Assembly (NCBI RefSeq): GCF_001441535.1
Contig: NZ_LMAU01000002.1
Location: forward strand, 1-64,000
Length of the DNA: 64,000 nt
Source of the DNA: Tsuneonella troitsensis
GTDB taxonomy: Bacteria; Pseudomonadota; Alphaproteobacteria; Sphingomonadales; Sphingomonadaceae
Direction of reading: 5' to 3'
Part shown: piece after piece, positions 15,671-27,198 of the stretch
How the letters are laid out: each line of letters opens with the position of its first letter
How positions within the stretch are numbered: the stretch's first letter is position 1
Made by a program: the position numbers and the translations under genes
Notes under the pieces: generated by a model
The model's input: the letters and a program-made list of their open reading frames with translations, nothing else
What the model was told of the DNA's origin: nothing
Database searches by the model: none

Positions 15671-16570
15671 ATGAGCCGCGACCCGTCCAAAAGCTTTCAG
15701 GACATGATCCTGACGCTCCACGATTTCTGGAGCGCCAACGGCTGCCTGATCCTTCAGCCCTATGACATGCGCATGGGGGCCGGCACGTTCCACACCGCGA
15801 CCACGCTGCGCGCGCTGGGCCCGGAGCCGTGGAATGCCGCGTTCGTCCAGCCGTGCCGCCGCCCGACCGACGGCCGCTATGGCGAGAACCCGAACCGGCT
15901 GCAGCACTATTACCAGTACCAGGTGATCCTGAAGCCGAGCCCGCCCGACCTGCAGGAGCTTTACCTGCAGAGCCTGGTCGAGATCGGCATCGATCCGCTG
16001 AAGCACGACATCCGCTTCGTCGAGGACGACTGGGAGAGCCCCACGCTGGGCGCCTGGGGGCTGGGCTGGGAAGTCTGGTGCGACGGGATGGAAGTGACGC
16101 AGTTCACCTATTTCCAGCAGATGGGCGGTTTCGACTGCAAACCGGTTGCGGGCGAACTGACCTACGGCCTCGAACGCCTCGCGATGTACATCCAGGGCGT
16201 CGACAACGTGTACGATCTGAACTTCGACGGGCGCGGGACCAGCTACGGCCAGGTATTCCTCGAGAACGAGCGCCAGATGTCGAAGTGGAACTTCGAGGTC
16301 GCCGATACCGACGCGCTTTTCGACCTGTTCCGCAAGGCCGCTGCCGAGTGCAAGAACGCGCTGGCCGCAGACGTGCCGATCGCCGCCTACGAGCAGGCGA
16401 TCGAGGCGAGCCATCTGTTCAACCTCCTCCAGGCGCGCGGCGTGATCAGCGTGCAGGAACGCGCCAGCTACATGGCGCAGGTGCGCGATCTCGCGCGCGG
16501 TTCGTGCGAGGCCTACATGGCCAAGGAGCAGGCGGGCTGGGCCGAAAAGTATCCGGAGTGGAGCGCATGA
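15671..16570 (+). CDS. glyQ: Glycine-tRNA ligase alpha subunit
   Basis: A 299-residue class II synthetase alpha chain, the catalytic subunit of the tetrameric bacterial enzyme that charges tRNA-Gly. Motif blocks are intact: [19 protein letters not shown], the [16 protein letters not shown] segment, and [13 protein letters not shown] as the motif 3 region. The ATG at 15671 ([13 protein letters not shown]) gives the family length; a longer reading adds a non-conserved leader. The stop overlaps the glyS ATG (ATGA), so subunits are made from one message. Confidence 0.97.
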   Translation: MSRDPSKSFQDMILTLHDFWSANGCLILQPYDMRMGAGTFHTATTLRALGPEPWNAAFVQPCRRPTDGRYGENPNRLQHYYQYQVILKPSPPDLQELYLQSLVEIGIDPLKHDIRFVEDDWESPTLGAWGLGWEVWCDGMEVTQFTYFQQMGGFDCKPVAGELTYGLERLAMYIQGVDNVYDLNFDGRGTSYGQVFLENERQMSKWNFEVADTDALFDLFRKAAAECKNALAADVPIAAYEQAIEASHLFNLLQARGVISVQERASYMAQVRDLARGSCEAYMAKEQAGWAEKYPEWSA

Positions 16571-18957
16571 GCGCAGCCGACTTCCTGCTCGAACTGCGCT
16601 GCGAGGAAATTCCCGCGCGGATGCAGGCCGGTGCCCGCGCCGATCTCGAGCGGCTGTTTCGCGCCGAGATGGGTGCGGCAGGCGTTGCCGTGGGCGAGGT
16701 GACCGTCTGGTCCACCCCGCGGCGCCTCGCGCTGATCGCCCGCGGTCTGCCCGAAGCGACCGAGGCGGTGAGCGAGGACGCCAAGGGCCCGCCTGAAGGC
16801 GCGCCCGATGCCGCGATCGACGGGTTCTGCAAGAAGAACGGCGTTACCCGCGACCAGCTCGAATTGCGCGACGTGAAGGGCCGCAACACGTGGTTCGCGG
16901 TGATCGACAAGCCGGGTCGCGCGACCCGCGACCTGCTGACAGAGGCGATCCCGGCGATCGTGCGCGCCTTTCCGTGGCCCAAGTCGATGCGCTGGGGTGC
17001 GGCTTCGCTCTCGACCCAGAGCATCCGGTGGGTGCGCCCATTGTCCGGCATCGTCGCGATCCTGGGCGATAGCCTCGTGGAGTGCGAGATCGGCGGCGTG
17101 GCATCGGGCTATGCCACGCGCGGCCACCGCTTCCACTGTCCGGGCGAAGTGACCATCGGAGGCGCGTCCGACTACGCCGAGAAGCTGCGCGCGTGCCACG
17201 TGATCGTCGATCACGCCGAGCGGCAGGACCTGATCCGCGAGCGCGCGGCCAAGGCGGCTTCCGAGGCGGGACTCTCGCTGGTCGAGGACGAAGGACTGGT
17301 GATCGAGAACGCCGGCCTCACCGAATGGCCCGTGCCGCTGCTCGGCCGCTTCGACGAGGCATATCTCGACGTCCCGCCCGAGGTGATCCAGCTTACCGCG
17401 CGGACCAACCAGAAGTATTTCGTCTGCAACTCGGCGGACGGCAAACTGGCGAATGCCTTCGTTTGTACCGCCAACATCGAGGCTGCCGACGGCGGTGCGG
17501 CAATCGTCGACGGTAACCGCAAGGTCCTCGCCGCCCGCCTGTCGGACGCGCGCTTCTTCTGGGAGCAGGACCGCAAGACCTCGCTCGCGGACCACGCGAA
17601 GAAGCTCGAACGGATCACCTTCCACGAAAAGCTCGGCACCGTCGCCGACAAGGTCGACCGGGTGTCGAAGCTCGCCCGCTGGCTGGTCGAGGAAGGCATC
17701 GTCAAGGGCGCGGACGCGGACCAGGCCGAACAGGCCGCCCGCCTCGCCAAGGCCGACCTCGTCACCGAGATGGTCGGCGAGTTCCCCGAACTGCAGGGCC
17801 TGATGGGCGGCTACTACGCCCGCGCCGAGGGCCTGCCCGCCGCCGTCGCCGACGCCATCCGCGACCACTACAAGCCGGTTGGGCAGGGTGACAAAGTCCC
17901 CACCGCGCCGGTGACGGTGGTGGTGAGTTTGGCGGATAAGCTGGATACTATCAGCACGTTCTTTTTCGTGGGCGAATTTCCAACTGGTTCTAAAGATCCT
18001 TTCGCGCTTCGAAGGGCTGCTATCTCCCTTATTCGGTTGATCGTTTCCAATGGGGTTCGCCTGAACCTGCCGTTGGCGATTCTAAGTCCAATCTTACACC
18101 TTTCGATACAAGTGATTGGTCGACACTACGAAGGGACGATCGTTTCCTTAAAAGGTGCATTTGAGACTCTCGGGATCGACGCTTCCGAGGGTGAATTGTC
18201 AGATGACTATTTAACCGAAGTCACAAACGAAGATTGGATTCGGGCAGCCGTCTTTGAACCGTCATCGCGCTCCGCAGGGCAGGTTTTGGACTTCATTGCC
18301 GACCGCCTCAAGGTCCAGCAACGCGAAGCCGGTGTCCGCCACGACCTGATCGATGCGGTGTTCGCGCTCGGGGGCGAGGACGATCTCGTCCGCTTGCTCG
18401 CGCGGGTACATGCGCTGCAGGAGTTCATGGGTACCGAAGATGGCGCGAACTTGCTTGCGGGCTACAAGCGCGCGGCGAACATTCTGAAGAAGGAAAATCA
18501 CACACTCGTCACCCCCGCGGAGGCCGGAGTCCATCAGGCCTCTGGCGCTGACCGAGAAATGGATTCCCGCCTTCGCGGGAATGGCGAGAACGGGACTATC
18601 CCTCGCACCGGCGACGAGGACCCGATGGCCGATGTCGACGATCCACAGATGCGGGCCGTCTATGCCGCGCGGTCGCAGGAGAAGAGCGCGCTTTCCTACA
18701 CGCCCGAAACGGACGAAAAGGCGCTGATCGAGGCGCTCGACGCAGCCGGGCCGCGCGCCGCCGCAGCGGTGGAGGCGGAGGACTTTGCAGCGGCGATGGC
18801 AGCGCTCGCTACGTTGCGCGCCCCGATCGACCGGTTCTTTGACAGCGTGACGGTGAACGACCCCGACCCGCCCAAGCGCACGGCCCGGCTCGACCTCCTT
18901 GCCCGGTTCCGCGATGCGGTGCACCGGGTAGCCGATTTCAGCCGTATCGAAGGGTGA
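16567..18957 (+). CDS. glyS: Glycine-tRNA ligase beta subunit with insertions
   Basis: A 796-residue beta subunit, roughly 100 residues longer than the common size of about 690-700. The N-terminus ([20 protein letters not shown]), the body domains and the C-terminal anticodon-binding helices ([14 protein letters not shown] to the end) are intact, so the gene reads as functional. Extra length comes from two places: residues about 500-575, coded in a stretch of markedly low GC, and residues 647-674, coded by a palindromic repeat read in frame (TPAEAGVH ... MDSRLRGN). The latter lies in the linker between the helical domain and the DALR-like anticodon domain, where an insertion could be tolerated. 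Confidence 0.96.
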   Translation: MSAADFLLELRCEEIPARMQAGARADLERLFRAEMGAAGVAVGEVTVWSTPRRLALIARGLPEATEAVSEDAKGPPEGAPDAAIDGFCKKNGVTRDQLELRDVKGRNTWFAVIDKPGRATRDLLTEAIPAIVRAFPWPKSMRWGAASLSTQSIRWVRPLSGIVAILGDSLVECEIGGVASGYATRGHRFHCPGEVTIGGASDYAEKLRACHVIVDHAERQDLIRERAAKAASEAGLSLVEDEGLVIENAGLTEWPVPLLGRFDEAYLDVPPEVIQLTARTNQKYFVCNSADGKLANAFVCTANIEAADGGAAIVDGNRKVLAARLSDARFFWEQDRKTSLADHAKKLERITFHEKLGTVADKVDRVSKLARWLVEEGIVKGADADQAEQAARLAKADLVTEMVGEFPELQGLMGGYYARAEGLPAAVADAIRDHYKPVGQGDKVPTAPVTVVVSLADKLDTISTFFFVGEFPTGSKDPFALRRAAISLIRLIVSNGVRLNLPLAILSPILHLSIQVIGRHYEGTIVSLKGAFETLGIDASEGELSDDYLTEVTNEDWIRAAVFEPSSRSAGQVLDFIADRLKVQQREAGVRHDLIDAVFALGGEDDLVRLLARVHALQEFMGTEDGANLLAGYKRAANILKKENHTLVTPAEAGVHQASGADREMDSRLRGNGENGTIPRTGDEDPMADVDDPQMRAVYAARSQEKSALSYTPETDEKALIEALDAAGPRAAAAVEAEDFAAAMAALATLRAPIDRFFDSVTVNDPDPPKRTARLDLLARFRDAVHRVADFSRIEG
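18505..18588. repeat. Palindromic repeat element inserted in frame in glyS
   Basis: Two 30-bp arms (18505-18534 and 18559-18588) are inverted copies matching at 24 of 30 positions, separated by a 24-base spacer. The right arm itself holds a perfect hairpin, ATTCCCGC-CTTC-GCGGGAAT (18562-18581 region). The total of 84 bases equals 28 codons, so the glyS frame is preserved. The arms resemble the intergenic REP-like repeats common in sphingomonads and other proteobacteria that translate to [16 protein letters not shown]. Confidence 0.88.
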
Positions 18958-19030
18958 CACGAAAGGTGACAATCGGGACACCGGCTTTCGCCGATTAATG
19001 GTTGATTTTCAGATACCTAAAGCGCCATGC

Positions 19031-19047
19031 GTGTTTTCACAAAACAC
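19031..19047. promoter_or_regulatory. Perfect 17-bp palindrome upstream of ppdK
   Basis: GTGTTTTCACAAAACAC has 7-bp perfect arms around a CAC centre and lies 33-50 bases before the ppdK start, in AT-rich sequence that stands out in this GC-rich DNA. The position suits an operator for a dimeric regulator of ppdK. It could also form a small RNA hairpin, but there is no following T run. Confidence 0.5.
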
Positions 19048-19080
19048 CCCCGATTGGCGTGACACGAAGGGGACGGCGTA

Positions 19081-21759
<2,679 letters not shown>

Positions 21760-21773
21760 CCTTGCCGGCCGAC

Positions 21774-22535
21774 CTAGTCCTTCCAGCCGGTAAGGGTCAG
21801 AAGTTCGAGCGTTTCGACGACCCGGCCGTGCCGGTCCGCATCCGCCAGGAAAGCGGCCCGCGCCCTGTCCAGACCGGCTTTGGTGACGGGCGGCGGCGTA
21901 TCGGCCAGCACGCTCGTCAGCCCTTGCGCGCGCAGGTCGGCGACGAGGGTATCGAGAGAACCATAGCGCAGGCGCAGCGGCCAGGAATCGGCGACCTGCC
22001 GAGCGAAGCCGGTCCGCTGGAGCAGGGCGGCGCCCGACCGTGCATCGACCGCCGGGTGCAGTCGCGCCGCGGGTCGCTCGCCATCGGCGGCCAGCAAAGC
22101 TCCGCGCAGCCGGGGCAGGCTGCCCGCGCCGACCATGCTGGCGATCATCACGCCGCCGGGACCAAGCGCGGCTCGCTGGTGAATCAGCGCGCCCGGCAAG
22201 TCGTTGACCGTGTCGAGTGCGCCCACGCTCACGATAAGTCCGAACCCGCCGACGGGGTAGGGCGCCTCGAGATCGAGCGAGTCCGGATCTGCGACCGTGA
22301 CCCGCACGTGCTTGCGCTCCAGCGTCCGCCCGAGCTCGCTGCCGCCAGCGCCGAGAACGAGCGCGCGGTCTGGCTCGAGCTGCATGAACTCGATCCGCTC
22401 GAGCGCATCCTCGAAGAACGCTTCGGCGAGCCAGCCCGCCGCGCCGCCGCGAACCTGCAATGCGCGCGCGCGCTCGGCCCGCGCGGTCTTGCGGCGGGTG
22501 CTGAATATCTGCGGTGGCACATCGCGGGTCGTCAT
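21774..22535 (-). CDS. SAM-dependent methyltransferase (BioC/NDUFAF5-like)
   Basis: A 253-residue methyltransferase. The SAM-binding glycine motif is ALVLGAGGSELG near residue 60, with an acidic strand end (VTVADPDSLDL) and a motif IV-like GLIVSVGALDTVNDLPG. The general build matches the BioC/NDUFAF5-like proteins often found next to comF in alphaproteobacteria. The substrate cannot be read. The ATG at 22535 is chosen because it fits the family N-terminus. It is divergent from comF with only 38 bases between starts. Confidence 0.82.
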   Translation of the reverse strand: MTTRDVPPQIFSTRRKTARAERARALQVRGGAAGWLAEAFFEDALERIEFMQLEPDRALVLGAGGSELGRTLERKHVRVTVADPDSLDLEAPYPVGGFGLIVSVGALDTVNDLPGALIHQRAALGPGGVMIASMVGAGSLPRLRGALLAADGERPAARLHPAVDARSGAALLQRTGFARQVADSWPLRLRYGSLDTLVADLRAQGLTSVLADTPPPVTKAGLDRARAAFLADADRHGRVVETLELLTLTGWKD

Positions 22536-22573
22536 CGGCGCGCAACTGCCCCTCCAGCGGCGGGGTTGCAAGG

Positions 22574-23371
22574 GTGAGCGTTACCGCCACCTTGCGCGAA
22601 GGCATCGCCCCGCTCGTCGACCTCGTCTATCCGCCGCGCTGTCCGCTGTGCGGCACGTCCATCGGCGCGCAGACGGGATTGTGCGCCGGCTGCTGGAGCG
22701 AACTGCGCATTCCCGGAAAACCGGCCTGCACGCTATGCCAGCGACCGTTCGGCGACGCGCACGTAGGGGAGGGGGCGACCTGCGCGCCGTGTCTTGCCGA
22801 TCCCCCGCGTCACGACGGGATCGCGGCGGGCACGCTCTATGGCGATGGTTCGCGCAAACTCGTTCTTGCCTTCAAGCACGGCAGGCGCATCGCGCTTGCG
22901 CCGATGCTCGCGCGGCTGATCGTCGCGCGGCTGCCGAAGCTTGAAGGGGACTGGATCGTCGTCCCGGTGCCGCTTCATCGCTGGCGGCTGTGGTCGCGCG
23001 GCTTCAATCAAGCGGCGCTGCTGGCACGCGAGATTGCCCGCAGCACGGGCGCAAGGCTGGTGGTGGACGGCCTCGTCAGGACGAAACGCACCCCCGCGCT
23101 CGGCGGCTTGGGGCGCAAGGCGCGCGCTCGAACTCTGGCAGGCGCGATCGCGGTTTCGCCAACGAAAGCAGCGGCGTTGAAGGGCGCCAAGGTCATCCTG
23201 GTCGACGACGTGCTGACGAGCGGCGCGACGAGCGAAGCGTGCGTTCGCGCCCTCAAGCGAGCGGGAGCGGAGCGGGTGATTGTCGGATGCTTCGCGCGGG
23301 TACTCGACGAAGCGGAAGGCATTCGCCCCCAAAGCGAAACGCCCGAGGCCGAAACCCCGGGCGCACCGTGA
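22574..23371 (+). CDS. comF: ComF-family phosphoribosyltransferase-like protein
   Basis: A 265-residue ComF protein starting at GTG. It has paired zinc-binding cysteines (CPLCGTS and CAGCW, then CTLCQRPFG and CAPC) and a C-terminal type I phosphoribosyltransferase domain whose PRPP loop is VILVDDVLTSGAT. ComF proteins are linked to DNA uptake and, in many bacteria, to DNA repair or purine salvage, but the exact reaction is unsettled. No other competence gene is nearby. The last 15 residues are a low-complexity Glu/Ala/Pro tail. Confidence 0.92.
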   Translation: MSVTATLREGIAPLVDLVYPPRCPLCGTSIGAQTGLCAGCWSELRIPGKPACTLCQRPFGDAHVGEGATCAPCLADPPRHDGIAAGTLYGDGSRKLVLAFKHGRRIALAPMLARLIVARLPKLEGDWIVVPVPLHRWRLWSRGFNQAALLAREIARSTGARLVVDGLVRTKRTPALGGLGRKARARTLAGAIAVSPTKAAALKGAKVILVDDVLTSGATSEACVRALKRAGAERVIVGCFARVLDEAEGIRPQSETPEAETPGAP

Positions 23372-23631
23372 CGAAATTTACTGGATCTTCGGCGGCCACC
23401 CCCTTGGCCACGTGGATCCGATCCCTCATCGTCTGCTTCCGGAGCCGCGCTGCACCCTTTTCCAAATGCGCGCGATACTTCCTTCGGCGGTCCCTGAACC
23501 TGGCGCTCTGTTGGCACCGTCGTTCCGGTTCGCTGCCCTCTCAGGCTGCGAGCGCTGTGTCTCATTGAACCGCCCATCATCAAAGGGGCATGTTGCGCGG
23601 TCGAAGATTTTGAAAGAGGGCTGTTGTTATC

Positions 23632-24012
23632 ATGCAACAAACACCAGATGTACCGTCCGAAGCGCCAGGCGCTCCGTTCACGCCCAAGTTCGATGGAGCC
23701 GGATTAATAACGGCCATTGTCGTAGACGCGGATGGAGGCTCAGTTCTCATGCTCGCCCACATGGACACAGAAGCACTCGCCAAGACTCGAGAGACGGGCT
23801 TGGCGCATTTCCATTCGCGGTCGCGGGGGCGGCTTTGGATGAAGGGCGAAACGTCCGGGAACGTCCTGCGCGTCGACCGCATTCTGGTGGATTGCGACCA
23901 GGACGCCTTGATACTCGTATGCCGGCCGGTAGGGCCGGCCTGTCATACGGGTGCGCCGAGCTGCTTCTACCGCGAGCTCGAAGGCGACGCTCTCCGGCCC
24001 GTCAATACTTGA
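23632..24012 (+). CDS. hisI: Phosphoribosyl-AMP cyclohydrolase
   Basis: A 126-residue HisI, the third step of histidine synthesis, which opens the adenine ring of PR-AMP. Signature segments are present: [21 protein letters not shown], and the metal ligands in DCDQDAL and [11 protein letters not shown]. It is a lone his gene, not in an operon, and its codon use is a little less GC-rich than its neighbours. The start has GAGGG about 11 bases upstream. The 260 bases before it show no gene I can support. Confidence 0.95.
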   Translation: MQQTPDVPSEAPGAPFTPKFDGAGLITAIVVDADGGSVLMLAHMDTEALAKTRETGLAHFHSRSRGRLWMKGETSGNVLRVDRILVDCDQDALILVCRPVGPACHTGAPSCFYRELEGDALRPVNT

Positions 24013-24044
24013 CGCAAACGTAAAGGAGCGGCTATTCGGCCACC

Positions 24045-24488
24045 ATGGCCGAAACCGCGCACACGTCCGATTCCGCCCATCAGGGTGCACACATCGATCG
24101 CCCCGACCTGCTCGAGCGCGAGCAGTTCTCGATCTCGGACCTGACCGAGGAATTCGGCTGCACGGCGCGTGCCTTGCGGTTCTACGAGGACGAAGGGCTG
24201 ATCGCCCCGCGCCGGGTGGGTCTGGCGAGAATCTATTCCAAGCGCGACCGCGCCCGCCTGGCCTGGATCATGCGGGCCAAGAACGTCGGGTTCAGCCTCG
24301 GCGAAATCCGCGAGATGATCGACCTTTACGACCTGGGAGACAACCGGGTCGAACAGCGGCGCGTCACGATCGAGAAATGCCGCGCGCATGTCGCAAAGAT
24401 GAAACGCCAGCGCGACGATATCGATTCCGCGATCAATGAGCTCTCGGAGTTCATCGCGCATGTCGAGCGCGTGGCCGACGAAGGATAA
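24045..24488 (+). CDS. MerR-family regulator of fatty-acid type genes
   Basis: A 147-residue MerR-family protein with an unusually long N-terminal lead (about 28 residues) before the DNA-binding domain ([26 protein letters not shown]). The central helix is followed by a coiled coil (about 105-145) and there is no C-terminal cysteine loop, so it is not a metal sensor. This form resembles LiuR/AcdR-type regulators of acyl-CoA catabolism. It lies 12 bases before an acyl-CoA dehydrogenase gene, which it probably controls. Confidence 0.88.
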   Translation: MAETAHTSDSAHQGAHIDRPDLLEREQFSISDLTEEFGCTARALRFYEDEGLIAPRRVGLARIYSKRDRARLAWIMRAKNVGFSLGEIREMIDLYDLGDNRVEQRRVTIEKCRAHVAKMKRQRDDIDSAINELSEFIAHVERVADEG

Positions 24489-24500
24489 GAAGGACTTTCC

Positions 24501-26300
24501 ATGCCGATCTATACCGCCCCGACCCGCGACACGAAGTTCGTCGTCAACGAAGTGCTTGAGCTTGCCAGCTATGGCAACCTGCCCGGATTCGAGAGCGCGA
24601 CGCCCGACCTGATCGACACCGTGATCGACGAGTGCGGCAAGTTCTGTGCCGAGGTGCTGGCCCCGCTCAACCAGATTGGCGACAAGGAAGGCTGCACCCG
24701 TCATCCCGATGGTTCAGTCACCACGCCGACCGGCTTCAAGGATGCCTTCGACCAGTATGTCGAGGCCGGCTGGTCCACGTTGTCCGCCCCGTCCGATTTC
24801 GGCGGGCAGGACATGCCCCACGTCCTCGGCTTCGTGCTCGAGGAATTCGCGTCGACTGCGAACCACTCGTTCGGGATGTATCCCGGCCTGACCAACGGCG
24901 CGGTCAGTGCGCTGCTGGCCTTCGGTAGCGACGAGCTCAAGCAGCGGTACGTGCCCAACATGATCGCCAACAAGTGGCTGGGCACCATGAACCTGACCGA
25001 GCCGCAGTGCGGTACCGACCTCGGCCTGATCCGGACCAAGGCCGAACCGCAGGCTGACGGCAGCTATGCCATCACCGGCACCAAGATCTTCATTTCCGCG
25101 GGCGAGCACGACCTGACGGAGAACATCATCCATCTCGTCCTCGCCAAGACCCCCGGTGCGCCTGAAAGCAGCAAGGGTATCAGCCTGTTCGTGGTGCCCA
25201 AGGTGCTGGTCAACGACGACGGCAGCCTGGGCGAGCGGAACGCCGTCCAGTGCGGATCGCTCGAGCACAAGATGGGCATTCACGGCAACTCCACGTGCGT
25301 GATGAATTACGACGGTGCCAAGGGCTGGCTCGTGGGCGAAGAGATGCGCGGTCTCGCCGCCATGTTCGTCATGATGAATGCGGCGCGTCTCGGCGTTGGC
25401 ATTCAGGGACTTGCGCAAGCCGAGGTCGCCTATCAGAACGCGGTCGCCTATGCTCGCGATCGCCGTCAGGGCCGCGCGCTGACCGGTCCGGCGGAACCCG
25501 ATCAGAAGGCCGACAGCATCATCGTCCACCCTGACGTGCGGCGTATGCTGATGGACGCCAAGGCGTTCACCGAGGGTATGCGTGCACTGTATCTTTATGC
25601 ATCGCTTCAGGTGGACCTGACCCACAAGGCGCAAGCCGAGGAAGAGCGCACCCTGGCAGACGACCTGCTCGGCCTGCTGACCCCGGTGATCAAGGGGTAC
25701 GGTACCGACAAGGGCTATGCCGTCGCCACCGACATGCAGCAGGTCTTTGGCGGCCACGGATACATCCAGGAATGGGGGATGGAACAGTTCGTGCGGGATG
25801 CCCGCATCGCTATGATCTACGAAGGGACCAACGGTATCCAGGCGATGGACCTGTGCGGGCGCAAGCTGGCGCACAAGGGAGGCGCTGCGATCCAGGCATT
25901 CTTCGCCAAGGTGGACGAGGAAATCGCTGGAACCGAAGGCGATCTCAAGCCACTGGCCGATGCACTGGCCAAGACCGCGGGCGAACAGAAAGCCGCCACG
26001 ATGTGGTTCATGCAGAACGCGATGGCGAATCCCAACAACCTGGGCGCAGGCGCGCACCATTACATGACGATCATGGGTATCGTGTCGCTGGGCTGGATGT
26101 GGCTCAAGATGGCCAAGGTCGCTTCCGCCAGGCTGGCGGAAGGCGCTGGCGACAAGGCGTTCTATGAAGCGAAGATCACCACCGCGCGCTATTTCTTCGA
26201 ACGCTACGGCCCCGATTGCGGCGCGCTGCGACGCAAGATCGAAGCCGGTGCGGAGGCGATGATGGCTCTCGACGAGGACATGTTCCTCACCGCCGCATGA
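24501..26300 (+). CDS. Acyl-CoA dehydrogenase, long form
   Basis: A 599-residue FAD-dependent acyl-CoA dehydrogenase of the long class with an extra C-terminal domain. Family hallmarks are NLTEPQCGTDLG, the FAD-binding GTKIFISAGEHD region, the GYIQEWGMEQFVRDARI segment, and the catalytic-base region YEGTNGIQAMDL. Members of this class include 3-methylmercaptopropionyl-CoA dehydrogenase (DmdC), but ordinary fatty acyl-CoA substrates are equally possible. Electrons would pass through ETF to the ETF-ubiquinone oxidoreductase encoded at 32.6 kb. Confidence 0.93.
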   Translation: MPIYTAPTRDTKFVVNEVLELASYGNLPGFESATPDLIDTVIDECGKFCAEVLAPLNQIGDKEGCTRHPDGSVTTPTGFKDAFDQYVEAGWSTLSAPSDFGGQDMPHVLGFVLEEFASTANHSFGMYPGLTNGAVSALLAFGSDELKQRYVPNMIANKWLGTMNLTEPQCGTDLGLIRTKAEPQADGSYAITGTKIFISAGEHDLTENIIHLVLAKTPGAPESSKGISLFVVPKVLVNDDGSLGERNAVQCGSLEHKMGIHGNSTCVMNYDGAKGWLVGEEMRGLAAMFVMMNAARLGVGIQGLAQAEVAYQNAVAYARDRRQGRALTGPAEPDQKADSIIVHPDVRRMLMDAKAFTEGMRALYLYASLQVDLTHKAQAEEERTLADDLLGLLTPVIKGYGTDKGYAVATDMQQVFGGHGYIQEWGMEQFVRDARIAMIYEGTNGIQAMDLCGRKLAHKGGAAIQAFFAKVDEEIAGTEGDLKPLADALAKTAGEQKAATMWFMQNAMANPNNLGAGAHHYMTIMGIVSLGWMWLKMAKVASARLAEGAGDKAFYEAKITTARYFFERYGPDCGALRRKIEAGAEAMMALDEDMFLTAA

Positions 26301-26304
26301 TGCG

Positions 26305-26808
26305 ATGACGGGGGTCGAGGTACGCTCGGCCAAGGTGGCCGACGCGCCGGCGGTGGCGGCGATCTACGCCCATCACTTCCGGCATGGGACTGCGAGCTTC
26401 GATACCGTTCCGCCGGCTTTGGTTGAGTGGGAGGCGAAGATCTCCGCGATCCTTGCAAAGAGTTGGCCGTTCCTTGTCGCCGAGTTGTCGGGCGTGGTGG
26501 TGGGTTACGCCTATGCCGCCCAGTTCAGGGATCGGCCGGCATATGCCCACACATGCGAGGACAGCATCTATGTCTCGGCCGAATACCTCGGGCAGGGGGT
26601 GGGCTCGAAGCTGATCAGCGCACTCGTCGAAGCGGCGAAAATCTGCGGCTTCGAACAAATGATCGCGGTGGCCGGCGGCGCCGAACCGGCCAGCGTAGCC
26701 CTCCACGCAAAGGCCGGTTTCGTGGAAGCCGGACGCATGCGACGGGTCGGTCGCAAGTTCGGCAAGGTTCTGGATACGCTCTACATGCAGCGCGACCTGA
26801 CCCGCTGA
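26305..26808 (+). CDS. GNAT N-acetyltransferase (phosphinothricin-acetyltransferase-like)
   Basis: A 167-residue GNAT protein with the Pat/YncA-type layout: an N-terminal HFRHGTASFDTVPPALVEWEAKI segment, a core AcCoA loop (QGVGSKLISALVEAA) and the ending GRMRRVGRKFGKVLDTLYMQRDL. Relatives acetylate phosphinothricin, methionine sulfone or similar amino acids, giving protection; the native substrate is probably a small amino-acid analogue. It starts 5 bases after the acyl-CoA dehydrogenase stop and probably shares the message, although no functional link is evident. Confidence 0.9.
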   Translation: MTGVEVRSAKVADAPAVAAIYAHHFRHGTASFDTVPPALVEWEAKISAILAKSWPFLVAELSGVVVGYAYAAQFRDRPAYAHTCEDSIYVSAEYLGQGVGSKLISALVEAAKICGFEQMIAVAGGAEPASVALHAKAGFVEAGRMRRVGRKFGKVLDTLYMQRDLTR

Positions 26809-26811
26809 TCC

Positions 26812-27189
26812 TCAGGCGCTGGCGCGCGGATCCAGGCCGTGGCCTACCATCTTCATGACATGGGCGATAACGTCCTCTGCTGCGCGCGGCTTTGCGAGGA
26901 TCGGCGCGCCGAGGCTGCGGAGGAATTCGCCCACCCGGTTGAGATCGCCGGTGTGGAGAACGAACGGGATTTCACCGGCCCGGAGCCGTTTGGCAGCCTC
27001 CTCGCAGGTCTCGCCCCGGCCGAGGTTCACGTCCAGCACCGCGCCGGCGAGACCGCCGGTCTCGATCTCGCGGACGGCCTCGGCGCAAGAGGATGCGGTG
27101 ACGGCTTCGACCCCCGCATCCTCGAACGCGAATTTGAGGTCCATCGCGATCAGCGGTTCGTCTTCGAGTATGAGATAGCGTTGTTGCAT
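26812..27189 (-). CDS. Single-domain response regulator
   Basis: A 125-residue receiver domain with no output domain. The acidic pair is D10-E11, the phosphoacceptor D53 (AVLDVNLG), the switch Thr T80 (VLHTGD) and the conserved Lys K100 (AKPR). It is encoded 9 bases after the LOV histidine kinase and is its obvious partner. Single-domain regulators of this kind act as phosphate sinks or relay into general-stress-response circuits (LovR in Caulobacter and Erythrobacter), which is inference here. Confidence 0.92.
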   Translation of the reverse strand: MQQRYLILEDEPLIAMDLKFAFEDAGVEAVTASSCAEAVREIETGGLAGAVLDVNLGRGETCEEAAKRLRAGEIPFVLHTGDLNRVGEFLRSLGAPILAKPRAAEDVIAHVMKMVGHGLDPRASA

Positions 27190-27198
27190 CGAGAGCTT

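Noticed and set aside
18969-18997. AATCGG...CCGATT dyad just after glyS as a terminator
   Set aside because: Short arms, no following T tract; too weak to call.
23340-23363. Hairpin CGCCCGAGG...CCCCGGGCG at the end of comF as a terminator
   Set aside because: Stem has a mismatch and there is no T run after it on either strand, so it does not meet the form of an intrinsic terminator.
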